A stretch of DNA of 64,000 nucleotides from Pyrocephalus nanus (Eukaryota > Chordata > Aves > Passeriformes > Tyrannidae): NCBI GenBank assembly GCA_038380795.1, contig CM076270.1:22770001-22834000 (forward strand), given 5' to 3'. Below are positions 1 through 12,800 of the stretch, piece after piece. Positions within the stretch are counted from its first letter, which is position 1. Every line of letters starts with the position of its first letter. The notes under the pieces were generated by a model that ran no database searches, was not told the DNA's origin, and was given only the letters and a program-made list of their open reading frames with translations. The position numbers and the translations under genes are program-made.

Positions 1-264
1 TATATTAGTAATTAGCAGTTGATGTGGCTCAGGATTACTTAGGATCACTGTTCCCAGAGCAACTGCTCAAATAATTGTCAATAATGTGGTCTTTCTGAGA
101 GCTTTAACAATAGTTTTTAACATGCAAGACCTGTTAAGGAAAGTTATATTTAATTATTTGGCGTAGGCCGGGGACTTAACTGTTGTGATGTCTTTTTGAA
201 CTTTAGCATTGGCCCTCAGGCCTCAGAGTGCTTTACTTGCTATTGACAACTGATGTTCTTGCAG
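1..264 (+). other. MFF intron (partial)
   Basis: AT-rich intron ending at the ttcttgcag acceptor. I see nothing else in it. Confidence 0.85.
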
Positions 265-437
265 GTAATAGTGAAGACATTCCATTTTCCAGACCAGCAG
301 ACCTTGACATTCTTCAATCTACTCCATTCAAACCACTGGCACTGAAAACTCCTCCCCGTGTTATTTCTCTTAGTGATCGACCGCTAGATTTTTTGGACCT
401 AGAAAAACCTGCACAGCAGACACCTCAAAGTGAAGAG
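265..437 (+). CDS. MFF: MFF exon with the SRPADLD...LDFLDLE segment
   Basis: The acceptor is ttcttgcag at 256-264. The exon starts in phase 1 (GT completes a Gly codon), followed by 57 codons ending PQSEE. The human protein continues NEE then IRAVGRLK, so the boundary after GAG at 437 is set by homology with the next exon. The following bases are gccagt, so the donor would be GC-type. Without splicing here the frame runs on only to a stop at 468-470. Confidence 0.93.
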
Positions 438-3400
438 GCCAGTACTTATATTTGCTTTTTCCTTAGATGAGAAGCATTCTGCTACTAAAGAAAGTGAAAT
501 GACCAAGTGATTTCTCTCCTGTGGTGAAGATCAGCTTGGTGCTAACATAAGCTAACATAAGCTGGGAAAATATAAAAATGTTTTCATTAGCACTGTGGTA
601 CTTCTGATGAAGTGGCAGGTGGCATGGGGCTGCTTACTCAGTACTTACAAAAATAAAGTCACAATTAGAACTACTCAAAATACTTTTAACAAAAACATCC
701 TTTTGATGAAGAGAAAACTGCAATTTTTTTTTTTAAATTTACAGGTTATCAGTAAACAGACTAGAGAACTGCACATTGTTTTAATGTGTCTAGTTGACCT
801 CTGGACTTCATGGCTGGATAGTATAACACCACACAGAATTAATGAGTTCTGTTAAAACCCTGAAAACCAACTTCATAGAATGGTATTCTGTGTGAATTCT
901 CACTTGATTGGCATCCAGGTGAATGATGGCAATTGACATCTTAAAACCAGAAAGATATTTATGAAGCCACAAATTTTGTAGACTTACAAAATACAATGCA
1001 TTTCTCTCTCATGGTAGGAAGTAATCCCAGGATGGGTAAGGTTGGAAGGGACTTTTGGAGGTTATCTAGTGCAACCTCCCTGCACAAGCAGGATTGTTCA
1101 GGATTGTGTCCAGAGGGCTTTTGAATATCTCCAGAGACTGCTAAAAATGCTGTTGGTTCATCACTTTGGCCTCAGATCCCATGGATAGATAACAACAGCA
1201 TTGCAGTAGGTTTGGAGCTTAGTCTTACACGTACCAGCATCAGATCCTGTCATCAGTTGTTCTCCTCCCAATCTCTGTGACAGCCATGGAAAGCCTTTGT
1301 GTCTGAGGGCAGATCTGACCCACAGCCCTGCCCTGCACGTTGCTGTGTCCTGGAACCCTCTGTCTTTTATGTCCCTCTGTGTCCCTTTGCTGCAGGTGCG
1401 CTCGGTGGGGAGGCTGAAGAGAGAACGTTCCATGAGCGAAAACGCCACGCGGCACAACGGCCAACTGGCCCGGAATGACTCCATGTGAGTGGGGAGCAGA
1501 GTGCTGGGGCTTGGTCACACATCTCCCCTGTTCCTCATCTCCCCGTGGTTTGCTTTTTCCAACTGATGTTTTGTATGCTGGGGCAGGCACGTAGTTTTAA
1601 CAATTACAAGGCCAGCATTTCTCTTAGTTTTTATGCTTTTTGTTTAGTGAGGTGAGTCATTTGTGAAGCATTTTCTTGCAGTGGATAGGTGGGAGTGTTT
1701 GTAGGTTCACAGTTTTACCAGTTACCATCAGTTGTTATTTCAGGAGATTTTTCAGTTTCTGAGTTGGTAGAATATTTTTTTCCCCTGAATTTTCAGGAAA
1801 TTGAGTTCTTTGTACTTCAAAATGTTCCCAGTTCTCCCACTGTTGATATTATAATGATTTTCCCTCTTAGAAGAAGGAGTATTTTTATTTCCTCATAAAT
1901 ATTAGAATAAATAATTTTTTTTTGTATCAATGTATATAATATATTGGAATCTATCAGTATATATCTTAACCTTTTGAGACCAAAGTAGCAGCTAGCATTT
2001 AGAATTGGAAACTTCAGCTGTTGTTGCCATCCAAGGTAGTAATTCTTAGGGTGCTCTCTGAAGACATGCATGCCTGTAAATTTTTCTTGGATATTGTAGT
2101 TTTTTATTAATTGCAGTTTATTCTGAGTGACAGCATCTTTCCACCTGGAAATAACTGCAGTGTAACACTTAGGAATCTTTTATATGTGAGTTCTAATACA
2201 TCTGCCCTAAGGAATACTGGCCTTAGAAAATATTTTAGATTTAAGACTTAAAGATGGGATTCATTTGTCCCAGTGTAGACTGTATAGCAGTATTGCTAAA
2301 TCACCATAAATTTAATATTCAATAACGAGGAAAATAAGTACATGGCCTACTTTGGGTCTACCTATTTTTAGTCTAATATAGATCAAATGAATTATGCCCT
2401 AGAAATGCCTGTTTTCTTCTATTTAGAGCAAGGGCACTGTGTGTACTACATATCTGTCCACCTGTTAGCTGGTCTAAAACTAGTGAAGTGGGCTCTGATG
2501 CACATTCCAGACATAAATCTCCTCCTCTTCCTTCACATCTTTATGGAAATGTTTTAGATCTTCCTCTTCTTAATCAGACTTTTGGTTCATACAAGCTTAT
2601 AGATTGCACATGTCTAGGCACTCAGAGTCAGACACGCTCACTGAGCTGGCAAAACTAGATTTGCATCCTCATCTCCTGCTCAGCTCAGTCTCAAGGTGTT
2701 CCATCAGCCTGCAAAGTGCCCAAGTTCCCTGTGGTATCAGTTACCCAGTTATGTCCCAGCCAGACATGTGAGGAAACAGCAGGATCAGCTCTTGACTGGA
2801 TGTATCCAAGTGCTGTTGGATTCCTCACATGTTGGGATTTCTTGGGATCTTAGAAATCCTCAGTCTCTAAAACTCACCTGTGTGCTTTGCTGTCACTCAG
2901 TAAGTATGTGTAGAATTATTGGTTTAAAATGGTCTAAATATTATTTGATGTCACAGTTTTTTAATCCACTAGCAGTCCTTCAGAGACTTAGCAGTACAAT
3001 GTGCACCTTCAATCCTGTAAATTTTAAAAGGATGTGATCAAGGAACATATAACTGGTAGCTGGTGTGACTCAGTTTATCATTTACAAAAGCCAGGAGAGT
3101 ATGACACCGCTGGAGATCAGTTTTGCTCTCTTGATGCCCATGCATAAGGTCTGTCACATAAATCAAACTTTCAATGCCAAGCACTTTCCATTGATCCAGG
3201 ATCTCTTCTCTTGCTTGCCTGAAAAATCCCAGCTCTTGATGCTGCCCCTGCTGTATCCACACCCTCTGCTGCCCATGTGGGAGAAGCTCTCCTTCCCCCT
3301 GCAGCATCTGCTGACCTGCAGATGATTTATTTTAGCAGGACTTCATTTTTTTCTCTTGTCTTCCCAAGTTTTTGTTTCCTTATGAGAGAAGTCAGGCTGT

Positions 3401-6400
3401 GTCCAGAGTGTAGATCACATGCCTGGAAATCACTGGGGTTCCTAGAAATTGCTTCTTTCTCTGCCATAATTCCTTCTTCTGACTCACTACAACACAAAAG
3501 ATGAATTTGCTTTGAACATGCTGTGGATGTTTCTCCCTCATCTAGTTTTTGTCAGTCTCCAAGTGGACAATGTGACTCTGGACCTGGGTAACTCCAGGAG
3601 AGTGTTCTGTGAATTCAGATTGCTGAAATACCATTTTCATGGGGGAGCTTGTGTAGCTCACACAAATGCAGTAAATGTAAATACATGTAAATGTATTCTT
3701 TGTACTATAGAAAAAATACTTGTGCACCATTTTTATCACCTTGAAATTTCTTTACTATCTAGAAATACTGTATCTTCCAGTGGGTCCAAAGCCACAAGAA
3801 ACTTACTGCACCTAAAGTTCTTACATCTAGTGTTGCTGGCTGAAAAAAACAGCCTTTGTTATAGTTAATGATACATTGCTGCTTCATCAGAACTGGCTTG
3901 ACTTATAAATTCGTATCCTGTCTACATAGTTCACTTGTGCAGTAACATGCTATGGTGCTCTAACTTGACAAAGATCAGCTCTTTATTTCTGTGCTTGTGT
4001 GAGTCTGGCCTGGCATCTTCAAATAGGAAAAAAAAGTCCATGTTTTACTTAAAATATTAAATTCCTGTACAAAAACCAAAACCTTTTTTTTTTTTTAAAC
4101 ACTTGTTTCTCTTACCTCCTTGGTTCAGGTCCCTCAGAGAGACGATAGTCAGCTCAGATGCTATGATGAGGGCTCCATAAAAAGGCACAGGGAGCACTGC
4201 CTTTTAAAGCCTTTGTTTTCTGCACAAGGCATCGATTCTGAAATTTTAATCTGGGGCACTGTTGTCCTTGGACAGAATATTCAGATGTACTGTGAGAAAC
4301 TCCAGTGCTTGGCTTACAAAGTGACAAAATTAAACATTCTGGAATAGATTGTCAGATGGAAGCAGAGTTGGCTGGGTTCCCTATCACAGCGTTCTCCACA
4401 TGGAACAAGCAGTTGTTTCTCTTCTGTACTCTCTCTTGTCATCCAGCTGCATGCAGAGACAGTTCTGAGAATTTTTTGGCACTCAGGCTTCACTAAAGGC
4501 AGCAATTCCCAAATGCTCTTAGGAAACTTGAGACTTAACAAATAGGTACCTGCTGGTACAGTAACTATCTGCATAGCAATAATGCCAGCTCTCTAAATTA
4601 CAATTCCTCTGATTTATAAGGATGCTTACTTAAGCGATTACAATTATTATTCAAGGTGGCACAGATCAGATACTGTCCCAAGAAATAAAATGCCACGGTT
4701 CCAGTCACCTCTTTCGACTCAGGATTGCACGTAAGCCCAAATGTTACCTGGAAACCAAGAGTGTGTTTAATTATGTAGCTCTCTGCAGTACTAATATTCT
4801 GACTAAGTATCTGTAGATTAGAAGATTAAAATTTGAAACAGCCTTTGCTGCACTGAAGGTTTGGTTTCTAATTTTGCTTCAGGGTTTCTCAAACTTGGCT
4901 GTATCATTTCCCCCCTGTAAAGAACATAGGGAGAAAATACCTGGCAGCCAATGAAAGGGACAGTAAAACAAAAACAAACAAAAAAAATTCAAAATAGCTG
5001 TAATTTGTTTGACTCTTTGTTCTTTGGCTGGTTTTGAGTAGCTGGAGAAACAAAACTTGTTGTTGGTCATTGTTGAATGCAAGGATTCCACTTCTGTGTT
5101 GGAAGTCACCAAACCACCGAAAGTGCCTGGAAAAGGGGGCAGCACTTAATTTTTTTTCTGTTCCAGCCTTTTCCTAAGAAAAACACATCTCTCTAGAGAG
5201 TTCAGTGTCACAGTTTGAGAAATTCTGTTCTTCATGGAGGAAAGGTGATGGTGTGCATGTCTTTAACAAGAATACAGTCCATGTGCTTGAATTTACAGTA
5301 ACCTTAACTGGTTAAATCTGCTTACCTCTCACTGGCTACTTCCAGAACTGCAAGTCAGAGAAACACCTGAAATAAAGCCTCTGTGCATCCCAAATGCTTT
5401 GAGAAGTTTTAGGGGAGATTGCTGCCAAAGCTGAAAACTCTGCACACAGCAGAATGTGCTCTTTCATAGCAATGATTGTAATTCCAGGTTGGTTGTTTTG
5501 GTTCCACCCTCTGGAATGGACTGGTGTTTGCAACCAAGGAGTGGTAAAATAAGTGGCTGGAGCTGTATATGAGCATTCTTTTCAGGAATTTGAAACAAAG
5601 TTATACCTAGAAATAAAACCATTTGACTAGAAATGGAGAAGAGAAGGGCCACAACAATGCTAAGTGCTCATACTAAATATTAGAGAACTTTCCTTATGTT
5701 AGAGATCTGTTTTCTTTTGTCATCTGGGCTGATAATTGCTTTATAATATTTCTTCTCCATGGCCTCTGACATAGTCCAAAAGGCTACCATATGTTTACAG
5801 GACATAAATTTTAAACCCTGAAAAAAGAAAATGGAAGAAAAATTTGGCTTCTCTCTCTCCCTGGAATTTCTGCTCTTCATGGCATTATTCTGAATTTCTG
5901 ATTTTTCCTTATTATATACACTTTGAATTTAATCAGCACACATAACTCAGTTCTAGGGAATTTTGTACAGTTGTTGTTAAATTAGGTTGGTTTTTTTTTT
6001 TTTTTACTTCTTAAAATACTTTTAGTGTATACAGAAGTCTTTTTTACTTCTAGAGATTATCCAAATATCAAACCAGCTTCCAAGCACTCAGCCACGAATG
6101 TTTTACTAAAAATGCCAAGGGCAGAAAGACTGACATTCTAAACCCACAAACCCTTGGAGCAAAGCACAAGTGGCAGGGAAATGTGGATAAGGTCAGTTTG
6201 AAAGTAAAGAAATATGAGGAAATCACAGGCAGTTCATCATCAAAACTAATTTCTCTCTGATAGACAAGGTTTGTATAATCCAAGTGGTCATGTTTGAATT
6301 TCAGTCCTGCATATTTTATGTAATATTTTTTGCATCATAGTCAAAAAGTTAGATCATGTAATTTTTTTTCATGGGGATATGAATTTTCTGTTATTTCTTG

Positions 6401-6816
6401 AATTTGTTTCGGTTGCCTTTAAACTTGTTCACAAGCTTGATCTTCCATCACAGCTTCAAGACAGTTTTGTTGAAGGGGCTCTGTGTGAGATTCTCCCTTG
6501 TGTTTTTAAAAGAGTTTATGTAGGATTTTCTTAAAATGTAATGCTTTTTAAGACAGTTCTCACTGATGTCACTGGGACTTTGAATACTGACTTCTACAGG
6601 TACAGATTTAGCTGTGCAAGCACTTTCTAAAACTAACTTGTATAACAGATCAGAAGTGTGTCCTTGGGTTACATGTGCTTGTTTCTGAAGAACGTGTGTA
6701 AATGTAGCTCCTAATCCCTACACTACTAAAATTTGAGTGTTACCTTTACAGTGGTGGGAGAAGGGTAAACCAAAAGCAAGCAATGAGCATTTTGGAATGG
6801 GGTCTATCTGAAAAAC

Positions 6817-6848
<32 letters not shown>

Positions 6849-9800
6849 AAATCTGACTACGGTATTTCTCTCTTCATTTACTGTGCTTATACAAACAGTG
6901 TGACACCATCACTGCAACAGGCTCGTGTCTGTCCTCCCAATATGTTACCTGAAGATGGAACTAATCTTTACTCTGCTCGTGGCATTTTGTCGTTTATCCA
7001 GTCTTCCACTCGTAGGGCTTACCAGCAGGTCTTGGATGTGCTGGATGAAAACCGCAGGTGATTGGTTGTCACTGGTTCTTGCCAGCTTTTTGCTGCTTCT
7101 TTTTTTCTTTTTTTTTTTTTTTTTTTTCTTTTTCTGTTCTCCTGTTTAGTGGAGTTTGGTTTCTGTTTACGAAAATAACGAGATGAAAATATTTTGCTTT
7201 GGCTTTTCCTTTGCTTTCCCTCTTCATAAGCAATTTAAATGTCCAAAATTCACATTTCAAAATGCTTCTGTTTTCGAATACAGAGTTGTTTTGGTTCCCT
7301 TCCAAATAAAAATCAAAAATAGGAAGGGTTAGCCTGTGGCTGCAGGGGGTTTTGCTCTTCTGAGATTGTCAGTGTTTTCTGCAATTAACACTCGACCCCG
7401 AGCCTGCAAATTTACCGGCCTTGTCTTCTGCTTTTCTGTTGGTGAGCAGTGGTGCAAATCAATAAGATTGGGTTGATGTTGTCATAGAGCATTAAAACAA
7501 ATGTGCAGAATATCATGCAAGGCATTGTAGAGGCTGCTTTTGGTAACGTGTCAAGGCTTGGGGCTGTTCCAGTTCACACTGGGAATAGTTCTCTCTGGCT
7601 GATGCTTGACTGACAGTGGCCACAGTGGGTGCTGACAGCAAGAAAGGCAAAGGGAATGAACACTGAGAAGTTGTTGCTCCTCTGATTGTTGCTGTCTCTG
7701 GTTTTATGGATAAGCTGACACTTTGAGAGCTGATGAGCCAGAACAAGCCTGGTGGCACTCCCTGTCCTTCCATTCTCTTCACTGGAGTTTTGCCCCCTTG
7801 ATGCATCTTGGGACTGTTGTGATTTGGCACTTGTAAGCGTTACAAGAAGGGCTCGTTTAACACTGTGGAGACATTTACAAAGACTCCTAATGGCAATATT
7901 AATTTACAAAAAGCAGTTTTCATTTCAACAGTGTGCTAGCACAGAAATTCAGTTAAGAATTGCAGACAGTCTCAAGGGTAGGGTTATCTCAGACCTCTGG
8001 GACTCGCCAAGAGGTTGAATTAGAGAAGATAATTGGCAAGAACATTGGCAGGAACTGCACATTGCTCCTGCAGCCCTTCAGTGTGGCCTGTGCTAGCAAA
8101 TTTGCCATCTGCCTCTGCTGATATCCCAGCAGCATTCTTAATATTTGCAGTGGGAAGTTAAATTCTTTGCTTCCTGGCTGTTTTGGTAATGAAATGTGAC
8201 TATCAAGCCAATCTTACTGTGAATGTCTGTGTGTTTGCAGTCACTTGCCAAATTGGCACCTCTGATAGCTCACCGTGTTTGCTGATCTGACAGTAAATAA
8301 ATACCCATATTAACATCCCTGAACTGTAGAGAACTCCACTCTTGCTGGCCTTTAAGTTCTTAAACTGGGACTCAAAAAAAAATAAAATCAACCAAACAAA
8401 ATTAGCTGCATAGTTCCCTGTGAAATTCTGCAAGTTGAGTGCTTAACTGTAGCTGTTAAAATTTTTATGCCTGTCAACAGTTGGGCATCAATAACTTTTT
8501 TTTTCCCTTTTCAATATTAAAATTAGATGGAATTACATGTTTGTTTTACCAAACTAAAGCTCCCAGATGAGGAGGAATTGTCCTGTCTGTGAACATTAGC
8601 ACTGACAGACACTGTGCCAAGAATCCTTGTTAAAATCTGGATTGAAATTCTAGCCCTTTTCTCAGTGTGCTGTGAAGCTCCAGGTTTTATTCCTGGCTTC
8701 CATTAGGCTGTGTCTTCTTGGAGTCTGGAAAACAAACACACGTGCATAAATGCACTTTCAGCTTACTTCCATTTCTAGAATCCTGAATACTTCAAAAGCT
8801 GCATTACCTAACCCTGGTGTGGGTTAATTTTTGAGGTGTCCTCACTAACCTTCCTAGAAGGAATGGGAAACCTGTTTGCAGTCCCTATGGACAAACAGGT
8901 GCCAAACTGATGAACCTCTCAGTGAGGTGAAAGTGTATTCCTTGTGGCTGGGTGTTGAGACATCCCCCCTCCGTTACATCTGGCGTAGGAATGTGAAATT
9001 TGGATGATCCACTTGCATGGTTGCAAAATATTGTTCATTTTAAATTGCTCCAAACCTGCACTCTGTTCTTTTGCTCTGTGTAATGTGCTTTACTATTTCA
9101 AAACCTTACCTCTTTTAACATGTTATGCTTAATACTAGAAGGGATCTTTGAAAGTTAACAAGATCTGGCTGTGGGTTTCTCACTGGAAATATTTTTAACT
9201 TGTTTCATGGCTTGTCTTTTTTTTTTTTTCCCCCCAAAAAAAACCATTTTCCAATCCACTAAAACTGCTAACGGTAGGTGCTGATTGTCCTGCTGCAGAG
9301 AATGAGTTATGGCTTGTTCAGCCAGCACTGCTCACATCATGGTTCTGTAAATGAGCAACAATTTAATGATCACTGTTTACACTGTCTGTTTACTCTTGCA
9401 TTTCCTTCAGCTTGGACAAGGACTATAGGTCAGTTTTGTTTTCTAACCATTTTTTGCTGTTTCAATTCCTTTCAAATGCCTGCAGGGCCCACACCCAGTG
9501 AGTGCCCTTCAGAGAATGATCTTTTATGCTCCAGGCAACAAAATAATCCCAAACCAACCAAACCAACAAGCCCCCAAAAAACTCCCTGAATTTAAGGAGG
9601 TTTTAGAGATGTCTTAAATGCAGGGAAAAAAGGCAATTTCATGCCTGAATAGAGTTGTGTTGAAATCTGTACTTTATCTAAAGTGTTCTTCATCTCTTGG
9701 ATCAGTATCTTTTTTATTTACAAGGAAAAAAAAAAGCATGAAAACTTAAAATTTCCTTTCTTTATGATGTCTCTTCTAAAAAGCCACCATCCTTTTTAAA

Positions 9801-12800
9801 TGCCAACCTTCAGCCACATAATCTTATCCTGCTTTCAGTCCCCTCTGTGCGGGCACAGGAGTGGTGCAGGTTGGACCCAGGCACTGAGATTGTCCCAACT
9901 TCCCTGTTTTCCTCCCAGCCCATGTGTTTGATCCCACCCTCACTGTGGTATTCCTGTGTCACTCTGCTCTAACCAGCAGAAGGCAGAGCAGGTTCAGTTG
10001 GTCATTGCCTCAAGTGCCACTTTTCCCACTGTTATTAAGTTGTGTTCCTGTGCCTTCCCCTCAGGTTTCAGGCTGTATTTGCAGGGAGCACACATGACCT
10101 CGGAGCTGTGGCTTTTTCTGATCATGCATTGATGTTTAGGATGGAATTCACAGAAGTAGCCAGAAAACTCAAAGTTCTGGGGTACACTTCTTTTTGAAGA
10201 AGGCCATGTATTTAATAGCTTTCCTGTATTATACTCGTGCATTTTGTTTACCAAAAAAATTGCTGCTGATTTTGGGGTAAAGTGATCTCAGTTATGAGAC
10301 TGCCATGATTTGTATAATCAATTCTGATATATAAAGAGAGTCCTCTGGATACGTGTCTTGCTGTAGCCCTCAACTGCCTCCAAGCCTGTGGCTTCCTTTG
10401 GAAAGGGTATTGAGAATTAATACTCATTAACTCTACAACATCCCTGTTTGCCAAAAAGTAGCACAGAAGGCTGAGCTTAGAGAGCATTTGAGACCTATTG
10501 TTGTCATTACACAAATTCCAAATGATGTCCTGTGGGACAGTGGTGTGGGAAATGCCTGCTGGATCCTGGCACACTGGCATTCCCATATCTGCCAGCAAGT
10601 CACAGGTGACTTCTGTTGGCAGAGAAATTCTGTGACCTTTTCCAAAGCTGCTGTTTGCTCCACTTCTTACACTTCCTCAAAGTATGTCGTTGTAGCATCT
10701 GTCAGAGAACACTCCAGGCTACCTGAATTATTGCTCTTGTTAGGAACACCTTTTAGGAACATCTTTTTTATTTGATAACTTTTTGGAAGACCTCGTGCAC
10801 TTGGGTAGGAATATTCTGTTAGTGTATGTACTGGAAATGGGGCTCCCTGTTTTGTAAAGCACATCATGCTGGCTTGTCTTAAGTGCCAGAGAGAAGAACA
10901 TTGTGGTGTGCACAGATTTCAAGCTCCTGAACAGTTTGTTCCACATCTGTGATGTGGAACACTCGTGTTTCCTTACCAGAGGCATTAAAAACACACAGTA
11001 CCAGCTTGGGCAGAAGGTACTGCTGGTGTTCACCTCTTCTGGAAACTGCAACACAGGAGCTTCTCCCTGCAAACCTGCTGTGTATGACAGAGCTGCAGCA
11101 GTTTAAAAAGCCCTGCCTTTCCTTCCTCTTTGCCTGGAAAGATAAAGAAAAAGAAATTTAAAGAGCAGCACTTACCAGGATGTTCATACATCTACTTGAA
11201 GCTTGTAGTCACCTCTTCCTGAGAGATGTACCTCTCTTCAGATATCCGTGGTCCTTAGGTACTAGCCCAGGTGTTCTCATTATATCTAAATTATAGATGA
11301 ATATAAATTATATCTAACTATAGATGAATACTGAAAAGACCAATCACCCCATTCCCTAGAGAGAGGAGAGGATGATTAAAAGGGCTTTTACAAGTACGTA
11401 AATAAATAAACAATAAATACATTTATTGTTTACCCATTGCTGTTGGGTGAGATTTTTACTTCTGGGGGATATTTTTTGGTTGTTTTTTTAACCAGAAGTT
11501 TCCCATGGTTGTTTTATAAGGCTGATAATCTCCACCCAAATCTCTATTCCACTGGTTTGTCTTCCATAAATGAGGGTGTACCATCAAAATCTCGTTACAC
11601 TTCTTAGCTGCAAAAACATTCAGTGCTGATTAAATTGGATGAGAAAAATACGAAAGAGCGATTGACAACAAAATAAACAGAAGGTATATTGTATTAAAAC
11701 ATAGAGTAAATGTGGAAGTATTTTGAAGTTCCTTTGTTCTGTGTGTTTTACCTCTTCTCTCTTGTTTGTCGTTTCCTGTTTCTGTCTCGTGCTTTCTATC
11801 CACACAAACCTGCTGTAGGCCAGTGTTACGTGGTGGGTCAGCTGCTACCACTTCCTCTAACCCTCATCATGACAACACCAGGTAACGAGTATTTTTTTGT
11901 TAGTCACGGTCCACTAATTTAGATTCTGAAATTCAGGTTTCCGTTTCCCCCCCCTTTCTGTTTATTCTGATCTTGGTTTAAAACGCCAGATTTTTGTGCT
12001 CCCTCTCAACTCTTACAGAATTCTGGCTCAGACTGATGTGTGAGGGGAAAGCTCTGAAATGACACTGGCAGTATAGTTTAGGTATTTGCTATTTAGTAAT
12101 GAGCTTGCTAGAAAATTTGGCTTTTTTGTCAGCTAACCTTTGCAGGTGTTCTCAGTAACGGGCCTGTGAGTTGTGGCTGGATGCTTTTTTCCCGCCATGG
12201 CCCTGGCAGATTGACATCGTTTCAGTGGGACTGGATGTAAGAGTGACACATCATTTCATGGGCAGGATGATGGAAAAAAAAAAAAAATAGTCCCTTCTAC
12301 ATCTGTTTTTTCTGTTTGCTGTTTACCATTCTGTGTTTTCATAGAACTGGAGGTTAGATTTGGGTTTCAATAGAAACTGGATTCAAGCAGGTGACTCTTC
12401 TATAACTCTGCAATTCAGTTTTTGGAATGGTCCAAGAAATATCTCAAGGGATTTCATTCTGGTAACCCTCTTAATTTAATATCTGGGATGGTTTGAAAGC
12501 TGGTAGAGCAGCAGTGATACACTGATTTTCTGTTAAATTGGTGTGAGGTGGGAAGGAGCCATGCCCATCTCACTGAAATGCTGAGCCTCCCTGCCTGTCT
12601 CAGGAGATGGGGAAGGGCAACTGTGCTGTAGATCTGGTGGCATTTTCTAAATTTTTTACCATCTACTACAAATTAAAAAATGGCCATGAGAAGACCCTCA
12701 TCAGAAATCTTGTTGGATTTCAGAGGACCTGTAGAGCAAGGAAAACTCGATTTTTTTTTTTTTTTTTTTTTTTGGAGTGTACAAAGCTCAAGGATCTCAT

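Larger units (their letters stand above)
438..1395 (+). other. MFF intron
   Basis: Intron of 958 bases with an apparent GC donor (gccagt) and a good acceptor (tgctgcag). It holds the 10-bp duplication and the CR1 fragment. Confidence 0.8.
1485..6898 (+). other. MFF introns flanking the 75-nt cassette
   Basis: Two introns, 1485-4655 and 4731-6898, of plain AT-rich sequence. Short open frames on both strands have no coding character. No other exon of MFF is expected here. Confidence 0.75.
7058..11818 (+). other. MFF intron
   Basis: Intron of about 4.8 kb between the 159-nt and 63-nt cassettes. It holds T-rich tracts and the 28-bp duplication; no further gene or recognised element seen. Confidence 0.75.
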
